From Flagellimonas chongwuensis (GTDB lineage Bacteria; Bacteroidota; Bacteroidia; Flavobacteriales; Flavobacteriaceae), in assembly GCF_013376415.1 (NCBI RefSeq), contig NZ_WYET01000005.1, positions 61,640 to 125,639 of the forward strand: a stretch of DNA of 64,000 nt, in the 5' to 3' direction. This document shows positions 52,362-60,813 of this stretch, piece after piece. The translations under genes were made by a program, and so were the position numbers. The notes beneath the pieces were generated by a model. It worked only from the letters and a program-made list of their open reading frames with translations, made no database searches and was not told the origin of the DNA. How positions within the stretch are numbered: position 1 is the stretch's first letter; each line of letters opens with the position of its first letter.

Positions 52362-52391
52362 AATTGGTGAAAATCCGTGTGATTCGTGTCA
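52362..52391 (+). repeat. Right inverted-repeat arm of the GxxExxY cassette
   Basis: AATTGGTGAA, then a 10-base extra block, then ATTCGTGTCA. It contains the GTG start codon of the next gene (52386-52388). Confidence 0.85.
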
Positions 52392-53150
52392 AAAATTTTT
52401 AAATACTTCCTCAATCTAATTCCTAGGCCTTTACTTATCCGATTAAGCTATTGGGTACGTCCATTGATTGCCTTTTTCCTAAAGGGAAATAAATTCACCG
52501 ACCCGATTGACGGTAAGAGCTTTAAAAGTTTTCTTCCCTACGGATATGAAAGTCCCAGGGAGAACGTACTCTCTCCTTCTACCCTATCCTTGGAGCGGCA
52601 CCGCTTATTGTGGCTGTATTTAAAGAATGAAACCGAGTTCTTCAGCAAACCTATAAAATTGCTCCACTTCGCGCCTGAACAGGCGTTTTACAACCGATTC
52701 AAAAAGTTGGACAATCTAGATTACACCACTACCGACCTCAATTCACCTTTGGCGGATGTAAAGGCGGATATCTGCAACCTACCCTTTTCCGATAATTCCT
52801 TTGATGTCATCTTATGCAACCATGTTCTGGAACATATCCCGAATGACACTAAGGCCATGCAAGAACTCTACCGTGTACTGAAACCGGGCGGATGGGGCAT
52901 CTTTCAAATTCCACAAGACCTGAAAAGGGAAAAGACCTTTGAAGATGACACCATTATCGATAAAAAAGAGCGTGCCCGTATTTTTGGTCAATACGATCAT
53001 GTCCGCATTTATGGCAGGGACTATTTTGATAAGCTTCGCAGCATAGGTTTCACAGTGGAAGAAGTGGATTACACCAACACCCTTCCAAAGGAAGATGTTG
53101 AAAAATATCGATTGGCGAAAGGCGAAATTATCCCCTTGGTTCGGAAATGA
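52386..53150 (+). CDS. Class I SAM-dependent methyltransferase
   Basis: 254 residues from a GTG start lying inside the inverted repeat at the end of the upstream cassette; no in-frame ATG exists before the conserved NLIPRPLLIRLSYWVRP segment, and that segment starts at the residue position expected for homologues. SAM-binding region: LLHFAPEQAF, then LPFSDNSFDVILCNHVLEHI and MQELYRVLKPGG, the usual motifs I-III. Acceptor unknown; the neighbourhood does not indicate it. Convergent with apbE, stop codons abutting. Confidence 0.88.
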   Translation: MSKIFKYFLNLIPRPLLIRLSYWVRPLIAFFLKGNKFTDPIDGKSFKSFLPYGYESPRENVLSPSTLSLERHRLLWLYLKNETEFFSKPIKLLHFAPEQAFYNRFKKLDNLDYTTTDLNSPLADVKADICNLPFSDNSFDVILCNHVLEHIPNDTKAMQELYRVLKPGGWGIFQIPQDLKREKTFEDDTIIDKKERARIFGQYDHVRIYGRDYFDKLRSIGFTVEEVDYTNTLPKEDVEKYRLAKGEIIPLVRK

Positions 53151-54158
53151 TCATTTTTTGACCAGAGCTTCAAAACCAGAAGTAAAAAATTCCTTAGTCT
53201 CGCCGTTTTCATCCAAATAGATGATGTATGCCTCCAGCTCATCATGATTATCAAGCACTTTTTTGGACTCCTCCAAATCCATCGCCATAAAAGTTGTTGC
53301 ATAAGCATCCGCAACGGCACAGGTCTTGGCCACCACACTTGTTGCCAAAACATTGGAGTTTTTCGTGTACCCTGTTTTTGGATTAATGGTATGTACGTAT
53401 TTCTCACCAGTATCGGGGTCTACCCTAAACTTTCTATAGTTACCGGATGATGCCATCGCCATATCCTCCAAGGAAACAATTTGTTTCAATTCACGGCCTG
53501 TTTCTACCTGAGGGTCATCAATACCGACCGTCCATTGTTTCCCTGAATCCAGATTGGTACCCTTGGCCAGCACTTCGCCCCCTACTTCAACGAGGTAATT
53601 CTCGATACTTTTGGCATCCAACATGGCCCCTAGCCTATCTATTGCATAACCTTTGGCCACTGCGTTAAAATCAAATCGGATGGATGGATGGGTCTTACTG
53701 ATGGTATTATCTGAATTTAGCTTTACCTTTTCCCATCCAACATAGCCCAATAAGCTATCCACGCGAAGGCTGTCGAGCTGTATCTGCTCACCCGGACCAA
53801 ATCCCCATGCATTGGCCAAAACACCGATAGTGGGGTCAAAATAGCCGTTTGAAGCCTTGTGGACTTCGCTAGAAACATCGAAAACCTCTTTAAACATCTC
53901 ATCCACAACTACAGTGGAGTCTCCTTCATTGATCTTGGAAATGTCGGAAGAAGGAATGTAGGTAGACATCGATTGGTTGAGCACTTGAAAAACAGAATCT
54001 ATCTCCTGTTGATAATCCAGTTCCTTATCGGCAATATAAATAATGGAATACGTGGTGCCCAGGGCATTGCCCCAAGCTTGGTTCTTGACCTGCCCATTCT
54101 TTTGATTACAAGCAACAAACAATACAACCCATCCCAACAACAGTACAATTTTTCCCAT
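53151..54158 (-). CDS. apbE: FAD:protein FMN transferase
   Basis: Covalently attaches FMN to a Thr in target proteins such as NqrB and NqrC. 335 residues. Lipoprotein signal with Cys17 (LFVACNQK), so it is anchored on the outer face of the inner membrane or the inner leaflet of the outer membrane. ApbE domain landmarks: LGTTYSIIYIA, NQSMSTYIPSSDISKINEG, FDFNAVAKGYAIDRLG and the HTINPKTGY segment for metal/FAD binding, plus a late DAYATTFMAMD. It is the gene nearest the nqr operon, on the same strand, which matches its likely substrates. Confidence 0.95.
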   Translation of the reverse strand: MGKIVLLLGWVVLFVACNQKNGQVKNQAWGNALGTTYSIIYIADKELDYQQEIDSVFQVLNQSMSTYIPSSDISKINEGDSTVVVDEMFKEVFDVSSEVHKASNGYFDPTIGVLANAWGFGPGEQIQLDSLRVDSLLGYVGWEKVKLNSDNTISKTHPSIRFDFNAVAKGYAIDRLGAMLDAKSIENYLVEVGGEVLAKGTNLDSGKQWTVGIDDPQVETGRELKQIVSLEDMAMASSGNYRKFRVDPDTGEKYVHTINPKTGYTKNSNVLATSVVAKTCAVADAYATTFMAMDLEESKKVLDNHDELEAYIIYLDENGETKEFFTSGFEALVKK

Positions 54159-54518
54159 CTATATCTCTATTAATCCTTGATAGTCCACCACATATTCTTC
54201 ATCCAAAAACAACGGTTCCGTCCGGTCCGATGCGTTGGAGAGTCCAACCCCTGCGAAATAAGTCCGGGCCTCGAATTTCTCAGCGTGATCTTTAACGGTG
54301 CGCATCAATTCTTCATCATATTCTCTCGGATTGAGGGGAAATTCCACATTGCGCACCACAATAAAATGTAGCACTTTTTCTTTAAGGCACACATACTGCG
54401 GGTTCTTTTTGAGCTTACTGTTGATGGCCATAAATTCAAAACCATCAGACTCCAGTTCCCTACCCACTATGTTCATGGCCAAGTTGTGCAATTCTTGTTC
54501 TGTTAATTCTCTTCCCAT
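54159..54518 (-). CDS. Small conserved protein linked to the nqr region
   Basis: 119 residues from the ATG at 54518 (a TTG 9 bases earlier is disfavoured). No signal peptide or membrane helix; mixed alpha/beta with REYDEELMRTVKDHAEKFEARTY and a C-terminal FLDEEYVVDYQGLIEI. No recognised family or enzymatic motif. In flavobacterial annotations this gene is often labelled an Nqr F subunit because of position (recalled); the sequence has no FAD or Fe-S feature, so that label is unsupported. Abuts apbE (TAG directly followed by ATG), so it is co-translated with it. Confidence 0.7.
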   Translation of the reverse strand: MGRELTEQELHNLAMNIVGRELESDGFEFMAINSKLKKNPQYVCLKEKVLHFIVVRNVEFPLNPREYDEELMRTVKDHAEKFEARTYFAGVGLSNASDRTEPLFLDEEYVVDYQGLIEI

Positions 54519-54527
54519 AGGCAACAA

Positions 54528-54553
54528 AAAAACCGATGCTTGAGCATCGGTTT
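54528..54553 (-). terminator. Rho-independent terminator at the end of the nqr operon
   Basis: AACCGATGCT-TG-AGCATCGGTT with an A-run on the left of the plus strand (T-run for minus transcripts). It lies beyond the nqrF stop and just before the small protein gene, partly insulating apbE from nqr transcription. Confidence 0.8.
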
Positions 54554-54603
54554 GGTTTTATAAATTCCTCTCGACAATGCTCGAGGTGATTATATGTTTC
54601 GGA

Positions 54604-55911
54604 TTATCCTCCAAAGTCATCAAACCTGATATTCTCATCTGGAATACCAAAGTCCTCGCCCATTTTCTGAACAGCTTTGTTCATCAATGGTGGTCCACAG
54701 AAATATAGTTCAATATCTTCTGGAGTTTCGTGATGGTTCAAGTAGTTATCGATAACACAGTTGTGAATAAATCCAACAAAACCATCTCCTTCAGCATCTA
54801 TATTCTCTTTAACTTTCCAGTTATCTTCTTCCATTGGTTCTGAAAGTGCCATATAGAATTTGAAGTTAGGAAAATCCTTTTCCAATTGCTTGAAATGATC
54901 AATATAGAACAATTCTCTTTTGGAACGACCTCCATACCAATACGTAACTTTTCTATTGGTCTTTAATGTTTTGAACAAGTGGTATAAGTGAGAACGCATT
55001 GGCGCCATACCGGCACCACCTCCTACGTAAAGCATTTCTGCTTCGGACTCGTTAATAAAGAATTCACCGAACGGTCCGGAAATGGTTACGGGATCACCTT
55101 CCTTCAAACTAAAGATATATGAAGAGGCAATACCTGGATTCACATCCATCCATCCATTTTTATTACGGTCCCAAGGTGGGGTAGCAATACGAACGTTTAG
55201 CATAATCTCTCTTCCTTCTGCTGGGTAAGAGGCCATGGAATAGGCTCTTTCAACAGTTTCAGGGTTTTTCATTACCAATGGCCATAGGTTGAACTTATCC
55301 CACTCAGCTTGAAACTTGTCCGGTGTCTCATGTTCTTCTGGGTGAGCGGTAATGTCAATATCCGAATATTTTACTTCGCAAGGTGGAATCTCAATTTGGA
55401 TATACCCACCTGCCTTATAGTTCATATCTTCTGGAATCTCCACCACAAACTCCTTAATGAACGAGGCCACGTTATAATTACGTACTACTTTGGCATCCCA
55501 CTTTTTGATACCAAATACCTCTTCTGGAATAGTGATGTTCATGTCCTGCTTTACCTTAACCTGACAGGCCAAACGGGCACCCTCGCTCAATTCCTTTTTT
55601 GAAAAGTGAGGTGTTTCTGTCGGCAAGGCTTCCCCTCCTCCGGAAAGTACATGACATTCACACTGGATACAGGTTCCACCTCCACCACATGCGGATGGCA
55701 AGAATATTTTTTGGTTACCCAAGGTTGACAACAAAGACCCTCCTGAACCAACTTCCAATTCTTTTTCACCATTAATGGTTATCGTAACTGGTCCTGATGG
55801 AGATAGTTTTTCTTTGGTGAACAGCAAGAGTGCCACCAAAATCAACAACAAAACAAGAAACGCTACTACGGTAATTAGAATAGTACCTCCGGTACTTGCG
55901 GCTAATATCAT
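54604..55911 (-). CDS. nqrF: Na+-NQR subunit F (NADH dehydrogenase entry)
   Basis: Electron entry subunit: NADH to FAD to a [2Fe-2S] cluster. 435 residues: an N-terminal membrane helix ([21 protein letters not shown]), the plant-type ferredoxin domain with Cys75, Cys81, Cys84 and Cys116 ([17 protein letters not shown]), then the FNR-like FAD/NADH domain with [11 protein letters not shown] and [12 protein letters not shown]. Last gene of nqrABCDEF on the minus strand, 3 bases after nqrE. Confidence 0.97.
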   Translation of the reverse strand: MILAASTGGTILITVVAFLVLLLILVALLLFTKEKLSPSGPVTITINGEKELEVGSGGSLLSTLGNQKIFLPSACGGGGTCIQCECHVLSGGGEALPTETPHFSKKELSEGARLACQVKVKQDMNITIPEEVFGIKKWDAKVVRNYNVASFIKEFVVEIPEDMNYKAGGYIQIEIPPCEVKYSDIDITAHPEEHETPDKFQAEWDKFNLWPLVMKNPETVERAYSMASYPAEGREIMLNVRIATPPWDRNKNGWMDVNPGIASSYIFSLKEGDPVTISGPFGEFFINESEAEMLYVGGGAGMAPMRSHLYHLFKTLKTNRKVTYWYGGRSKRELFYIDHFKQLEKDFPNFKFYMALSEPMEEDNWKVKENIDAEGDGFVGFIHNCVIDNYLNHHETPEDIELYFCGPPLMNKAVQKMGEDFGIPDENIRFDDFGG

Positions 55912-55914
55912 CTT

Positions 55915-56655
55915 CTATTTGTTTATGGCTTCGTTATAAGAGATTGCTTTTTCTTTATCTTCAATCTCCTTTTTGATTTCTTTATCTTCCTTGGTTTCAA
56001 CGGTAGTGGTCTGGGCTTCCTCTGGCGGCTCGTTATCACCCGTAAGCATACCTCCAAAACTTTGGAAACCAATACCCATTAAACCTGTGATTATAAAAGT
56101 GATTCCCAAACCGCGCAATGGTGCCGGTACATTAGAATACCTGATTTTTTCCCTAATTGCCGCAATGGCCAAAATAGCCAAGAACCATCCAATACCGGAA
56201 CTGATTCCATAATTCAGCGCCAACCCTATATTTGGGATTTCCCTCGCCTGCATAAAAAGCGAACCTCCCAAAATGGCACAGTTAACAGCTATCAAGGGCA
56301 AGAAAATACCCAAAGAGTTATATAGAGAAGGTGAAAATTTCTCCACCACTATCTCAACTAATTGAACCATTGTTGCAATGGTCGCAATAAATAGGATAAA
56401 GGATAAAAAACCTAGGTCATAATCCGCATATTCTGGCCCTAACCAAACCAATGCTCCCTCCTGAAGAAGGTATTGATCCAAAAGCCAGTTCAACGGAACC
56501 GTTACACCCAAAACAAATATTACTGCAGCTCCCAAACCAACAGCTGTGGAAACTTTCTTGGATACGGCCAAATAGGAACACATTCCCAAAAAGACCGCAA
56601 ACACCATATTGTCTACGAAGATTGATCTAAAAAATAATTCTAAATGCTCTAACAT
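55915..56655 (-). CDS. nqrE: Na+-NQR subunit E with charged C-terminal extension
   Basis: Integral membrane subunit with the interleaved six-helix fold shared with NqrD. The first about 200 residues are normal (MFAVFLGMCSYLAVSKKVSTA with the usual Cys that shares an Fe site, then PLIAVNCAILGG). The last about 45 residues (NEPPEEAQTTTVETKEDKEIKK) form a charged, likely disordered or coiled tail absent from Vibrio NqrE. Spacing to nqrD is 11 bases. Confidence 0.96.
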   Translation of the reverse strand: MLEHLELFFRSIFVDNMVFAVFLGMCSYLAVSKKVSTAVGLGAAVIFVLGVTVPLNWLLDQYLLQEGALVWLGPEYADYDLGFLSFILFIATIATMVQLVEIVVEKFSPSLYNSLGIFLPLIAVNCAILGGSLFMQAREIPNIGLALNYGISSGIGWFLAILAIAAIREKIRYSNVPAPLRGLGITFIITGLMGIGFQSFGGMLTGDNEPPEEAQTTTVETKEDKEIKKEIEDKEKAISYNEAINK

Positions 56656-56666
56656 GCTTCCTCAGT

Positions 56667-57314
56667 TTATGCTTCTTCAATTAATGCTCTGTTTCGAGAA
56701 CGTTGTACCCATATTATAATTCCCACTACAATCAATGCCGCCGGGGGTATAATCATAAAACCGTTGTTCTCATAGCCGATGGAATACAGTCCTGTTTTGG
56801 CGATCGGATCGCCCAACACCTTCATTCCGAAAAGTGTTCCGGAACCCAATAGTTCCCTAAAGAAACCAACTATTACCAAAATTACACCATAACCCAAGGC
56901 ATTACCAATACCATCCAAGAAAGATTTCCAAGGACCGTTACCCAAAGCAAAAGCTTCAAAACGCCCCATGATGATACAGTTGGTAATAATCAGACCAATA
57001 AATACCGATAAGGTTTTACTGAGGTCATAGGCAAAAGCTTTCAGTACTTGATCCACGATAATCACCAAAGCGGCAACTACCACCAATTGTACGATAATTC
57101 TAATTTTTGCAGGTATGATGTTCCTCAATAATGATATAACAACGTTACCCACGCCAAGTACGAACAATACCGATATCGCCATCACTACGGAAGCTTTGAG
57201 CTCCGCGGTAATCGCTAGCGCTGAACAGATACCCAATACCTGAATGGTAATAGGGTTGTTGTCCGCCAACGGATCTTTTATAAGATTTGCATCTTTTTTT
57301 GATAGTAGCGCCAT
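56667..57314 (-). CDS. nqrD: Na+-NQR subunit D
   Basis: Six-helix membrane subunit homologous to NqrE; contributes to the intramembrane Fe site and Na+ path. 215 residues, normal. Landmarks: IQVLGICSALAITAELKASVV with the conserved Cys and LIITNCIIMGRFEAFALGNGP with the second Cys, both paired in inverted topology. 1-base gap to nqrC and 11 to nqrE. Confidence 0.96.
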   Translation of the reverse strand: MALLSKKDANLIKDPLADNNPITIQVLGICSALAITAELKASVVMAISVLFVLGVGNVVISLLRNIIPAKIRIIVQLVVVAALVIIVDQVLKAFAYDLSKTLSVFIGLIITNCIIMGRFEAFALGNGPWKSFLDGIGNALGYGVILVIVGFFRELLGSGTLFGMKVLGDPIAKTGLYSIGYENNGFMIIPPAALIVVGIIIWVQRSRNRALIEEA

Positions 57315-57315
57315 A

Positions 57316-58065
57316 TTAATTGGTTCTAAGAGTTTGTAAATAAGGTTTGTATAGCTTTAGGCTTTCCTTTATCATAGCGGTAACACCGTTACCGGTAATG
57401 GTAGCTCCTGCCAAAGCATCTACTTGATTATCATCTTTGTCGTTGTTCAACGGGTCGTTATTACCTTTCGCTACAGCTATACCTTCATAGGTGTTGCCAT
57501 CCATAATGGATTCACCTTTGAAGTCATCCATAAAAAAGCGTTGGTTGATGTTGGCCCCGAGACCAGGGGTTTCTCCCGCGTGATCGAAGAACACACCTTT
57601 GACCACCATATTATTGTCGACCGAAATATATCCCCAGATGGCATCCCAAAGACCTTTTCCGTACATTGGAATGATATAATACTTTTCTCCATCCTTCTCG
57701 CCTACAAGCAACGGAAGTTCTCCTTCTTCACCATTTTTGACTTTGACCAATTCTTTCTGCACCTCAATCAAATATGCATTATCCTTTTCTGATGCTTCCG
57801 TACCGTTCACGACCAATTGCTGCGTAATGTACTTTGAAAATGCCTCTTCTACCTCGGTAGTTGGAACAAAGCTCACATCACTATCGCCTTCATTATCATT
57901 AACACCCATGGCATAAAGGATATTCTGTTGCTTTTCAAATCGCTGGTTTTCGGTGATCATAGGCTTAAGGCCAGATGCAACGAATGCCAATAGCGAACCC
58001 ACAACAACAACCATTAAGACTGCGAATACTACAGTGTAGCTATTTTTTTCTGTATTGATTGCCAT
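57316..58065 (-). CDS. nqrC: Na+-NQR subunit C with covalent FMN site
   Basis: One N-terminal membrane helix (YTVVFAVLMVVVVGSLLAFVA) and a periplasmic FMN-binding domain, 249 residues. The phospho-FMN acceptor motif is D216-A-L-A-G-A-T222 in QVDALAGATITG, matching the Dxx(S/A)GAT recognition sequence of ApbE; Thr222 is the expected attachment residue. GLWDAIWGYI and FDHAGETPGLGA are other conserved segments. Spacing to nqrB 2 bases. Confidence 0.96.
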   Translation of the reverse strand: MAINTEKNSYTVVFAVLMVVVVGSLLAFVASGLKPMITENQRFEKQQNILYAMGVNDNEGDSDVSFVPTTEVEEAFSKYITQQLVVNGTEASEKDNAYLIEVQKELVKVKNGEEGELPLLVGEKDGEKYYIIPMYGKGLWDAIWGYISVDNNMVVKGVFFDHAGETPGLGANINQRFFMDDFKGESIMDGNTYEGIAVAKGNNDPLNNDKDDNQVDALAGATITGNGVTAMIKESLKLYKPYLQTLRTN

Positions 58066-58067
58066 AA

Positions 58068-59318
58068 TTAAGCTGTTTCCGTTTTTAGTGTATCAACCTC
58101 GTCCGAAGATTTTGGATAGATGGTTGCTGTCTTAAATCGTTTCAATCTCTTTTTAATGTTACCCCTTACCACGTAATGATCAATGGTAGGTGCAAACACG
58201 TTCATCAGCAAGATGGCCAAGAACACTCCCTCTGGATAACCTGGGTTGAACACCCTGATCATTACTGAAAGTAATCCTATAAAGAAACCGTAGTACCATT
58301 TTCCTTTATTGGTCTGTGAACCCGTTACAGGGTCGGTAGCCATAAATACGATACCGAAAGCCAATCCACCTACCAACAAATGCTGCCAGTAAGGAAAACT
58401 CATTAGCGCATAGAACTTACTATATTCCGGCAACCAACCAGCATCCACAACACCGTTGAAAATAAGACCCATCACTAAAGCACCCACTACGGCACTTACC
58501 ATAATTCTCCAAGAGGCTATTTTCGTGAAAATCAAGAAAAGTGCTCCGAGCAGAATCAACAAGGTCGATGTTTCACCAACGGAACCAGGAATAAATCCGT
58601 AGAACATATCGGACAACGAATAGGCATAATCAGAGCCCTGAGCCAGGGAACCTAGAACAGTTTCTCCAGAAATAGCGTCTGCCGTTCCAGCTCTTTCTAC
58701 TCCTTTGTGAACCCATACCTTGTCACCACTCATCCAAGTTGGATAAGCAAAGAACAAGAACGCACGAATAGTAAGTGCGGGGTTCAATATATTCATTCCG
58801 GTACCTCCGAAAACTTCTTTCCCGATCACAACACCAAACGCTACGGCTATGGCCAACATCCAAAGAGGAGTATCTACAGGAACAATTAATGGAACCAACA
58901 TCCCTGTTACCAGGTATCCTTCTTCCACTTCGTGACCTTTGATTACAGCGAACAAAAATTCAATCGCCAAACCAACTCCATAGGATACAATTACCAACGG
59001 CAAAACTGTAGTAACACCAATCCAAAAGTTGTCCCATGTCAAGAAGTGGTCAAAAAGAGAAAAGCTCTCTGGAAAACCGTTGATGGCAGAGTAATGTTGA
59101 TACCCTGCATTGAACATTCCGAACAACAAACATGGCACCAAAGCCATGATTACCGTGTTCATGGTACGTTTCAAATCATCGGCAGCTCGAACGTGCGCCC
59201 CAGAATGGGTAGTCTCGTTCGGCATATAAAGAAAAGTATGCAGCGCATTGAAGGCCGGGGCCATTTTTTTGCCCTGATACTTTACTTTTAAGTCGTGTAA
59301 TTTTTCTTTCATGCCCAT
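58068..59318 (-). CDS. nqrB: Na+-NQR subunit B with covalent FMN and Na+ path
   Basis: Main membrane subunit, ten or so helices, 416 residues from the ATG at 59318 (just past the nqrA stop; a TTG 9 bases earlier overlaps nqrA). The flavin acceptor region reads D214-A-I-S-G-E-T220, so the Ala of the usual DxxSGAT is Glu here; Thr220 is the expected FMN-carrying residue. Other markers: FGGTGMNILNPALTIRAFLF and MATDPVTGSQTNKGKWYYG. Presumably also carries riboflavin. Confidence 0.96.
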   Translation of the reverse strand: MGMKEKLHDLKVKYQGKKMAPAFNALHTFLYMPNETTHSGAHVRAADDLKRTMNTVIMALVPCLLFGMFNAGYQHYSAINGFPESFSLFDHFLTWDNFWIGVTTVLPLVIVSYGVGLAIEFLFAVIKGHEVEEGYLVTGMLVPLIVPVDTPLWMLAIAVAFGVVIGKEVFGGTGMNILNPALTIRAFLFFAYPTWMSGDKVWVHKGVERAGTADAISGETVLGSLAQGSDYAYSLSDMFYGFIPGSVGETSTLLILLGALFLIFTKIASWRIMVSAVVGALVMGLIFNGVVDAGWLPEYSKFYALMSFPYWQHLLVGGLAFGIVFMATDPVTGSQTNKGKWYYGFFIGLLSVMIRVFNPGYPEGVFLAILLMNVFAPTIDHYVVRGNIKKRLKRFKTATIYPKSSDEVDTLKTETA

Positions 59319-59319
59319 A

Positions 59320-60672
59320 TTATCCAAGTTCTTTTTGCAACAAATCCAATCCTTCCCTGATTATTTGTTGGTGTGGTTGTTTTGATATGCATATGAATTC
59401 TGTCAAAGAGAAATCCTCAGGAGCCACTTCGTAAAGTCCCAATTGCTCCATTTCGTCCAAATCCTTCACCATACAGGCCTTCAATAATTGAAGCGGGTAT
59501 ATATCCAGAGGAAAGACTTCCTCATATCTACCTGTTACCACGAAAGCCCTATGCTCACCGTTGGTATTGGTATCCAAGTCATATTTTTTATTGGGCTGCA
59601 ACCAAGAAAAGGTCAATGCCCTTGTAGATGAAATCTTATTGAACACGGGCTTGTTCCAACCAAAAAACTCGTAGTCGTCTCCTTCGGGAATAGCCGTCAC
59701 AGTATTATTGTAGAATCCAAGGTAGCCCTCTGTATTGGTTTTGGAACCTGTGAGGACATCTCCGTTTATCAACCTAAACCTATCTTCATTGACACCACTC
59801 GCATAAAGGAAAGTGGAGATTTCAGCTCCGATTTTTGTCTTGTAATACTTAGGTTGCTTTACAACAGAACCGGCCAATGCCACGATTCGCTCCGCATTGA
59901 ACTTACCTGTCAAAAGCAGTTCTCCCAACATTACCATATCCTGCGGAGATAGCGTCCACACCACCTCACCTTTGTTCACAGGATCAATTCTATTGATTTG
60001 CGTACCTACCAAACCAGCTGGGTGAGGACCAGAAATTTTATGAAGCTCTATCCCTTTAATATTATTGAACGGAGACCTGTTGGATTTCCCAACGGTTACA
60101 TGTATTTTCCCCGGGGTCATTTTGCCCAATGCCAAAACAGCCGCTTGAATTTCCTGCTCCTTATCCTGAAGCACAAAATCAGGATTTGCCGACAATGGTG
60201 CAGTTGCGTATCCAGAAACGAATATTGCTTTTGGAGTGGCACTGGGATCAGCAATCACATCGTAAGGTCTTTGCTTAATAAAAGGCCATCCCCCACATTG
60301 CAACAGGTAAGATTTAATGGCCTCACCATCTGCCGTATCCAAATCCGGCACCTTATTGATTACGTAATCTTGTTCTTTATCAGCAAGAATTTTTAGTGTT
60401 AAGATTCGCCTCCTTGCTCCCCTAACAATTTCCACAAGCTCTCCGCTTACCGGGGATACGAAGTGCATTTCTTCGTTGTTCTTGTTATAAAAGAGGGGTT
60501 CGCCCGCTTTTATCTCTTCCCCTTGTTTTATCAACATTTTTGGAGTGATTCCGTGGAAATCATCTAGGTTCAGGGCGTAAACGTTACTTGTAACGGCTTT
60601 GGAAATAGTCTGCTCTGCCGCCCCGACGAGGTTGATATTCAACCCCTTTTTAATCCGGATGTCTTTAGACAT
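59320..60672 (-). CDS. nqrA: Na+-NQR subunit A
   Basis: Soluble, quinone-proximal subunit on the cytosolic side. 450 residues. N-terminal IKKGLNINLVGAAEQ, then a biotin-like barrel region with VSPVSGELVEIVRGARRRIL, then a Rossmann-like domain and a C-terminal region with HRAFVVTGRYEEVFPLDIYPLQLLKACM. First gene of the operon; a strong -7 element lies 35 bases upstream on the minus strand. Confidence 0.96.
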   Translation of the reverse strand: MSKDIRIKKGLNINLVGAAEQTISKAVTSNVYALNLDDFHGITPKMLIKQGEEIKAGEPLFYNKNNEEMHFVSPVSGELVEIVRGARRRILTLKILADKEQDYVINKVPDLDTADGEAIKSYLLQCGGWPFIKQRPYDVIADPSATPKAIFVSGYATAPLSANPDFVLQDKEQEIQAAVLALGKMTPGKIHVTVGKSNRSPFNNIKGIELHKISGPHPAGLVGTQINRIDPVNKGEVVWTLSPQDMVMLGELLLTGKFNAERIVALAGSVVKQPKYYKTKIGAEISTFLYASGVNEDRFRLINGDVLTGSKTNTEGYLGFYNNTVTAIPEGDDYEFFGWNKPVFNKISSTRALTFSWLQPNKKYDLDTNTNGEHRAFVVTGRYEEVFPLDIYPLQLLKACMVKDLDEMEQLGLYEVAPEDFSLTEFICISKQPHQQIIREGLDLLQKELG

Positions 60673-60706
60673 ATTATTGTAGACCTTTTGTTATCAAAAT
60701 CGAATG

Positions 60707-60714
60707 CAAAAATA
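60707..60714 (-). promoter_or_regulatory. Candidate promoter -7 element of the nqr operon
   Basis: On the minus strand this reads TATTTTTG, an exact TAnnTTTG match, 35 bases before the nqrA ATG. No clean TTG at -33. Confidence 0.45.
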
Positions 60715-60813
60715 GTACTAAAAGGATTGTTTTCATAATAATTAACCATAAAATTGGGATTATGACGAGCTTAATTCCCTTGGCTTACTTTTTGCTTACC
60801 TTTACTTAAAATT

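Larger units (their letters stand above)
51953..52391 (+). mobile_element. Candidate GxxExxY cassette bounded by an inverted repeat
   Basis: A 439-base unit holding only the GxxExxY gene, flanked by 51953-51972 (left) and 52362-52391 (right). The left arm reads TGACACGAAT followed at once by TTCACCAATT; the right arm, reverse complemented, has both 10-mers intact but separated by 10 bases (CACACGGATT). Between map and a methyltransferase gene, neither of which is broken. This is consistent with insertion of a small non-autonomous element; no transposase inside. Similar flanking sequence around GxxExxY genes is recalled, not checked. Confidence 0.45.

Noticed and set aside
54159..54518. Assignment as an Nqr F subunit
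   Set aside because: It has no Fe-S cysteines, FAD or NADH motif; the label would rest only on position. The true nqrF is at 54604-55911.
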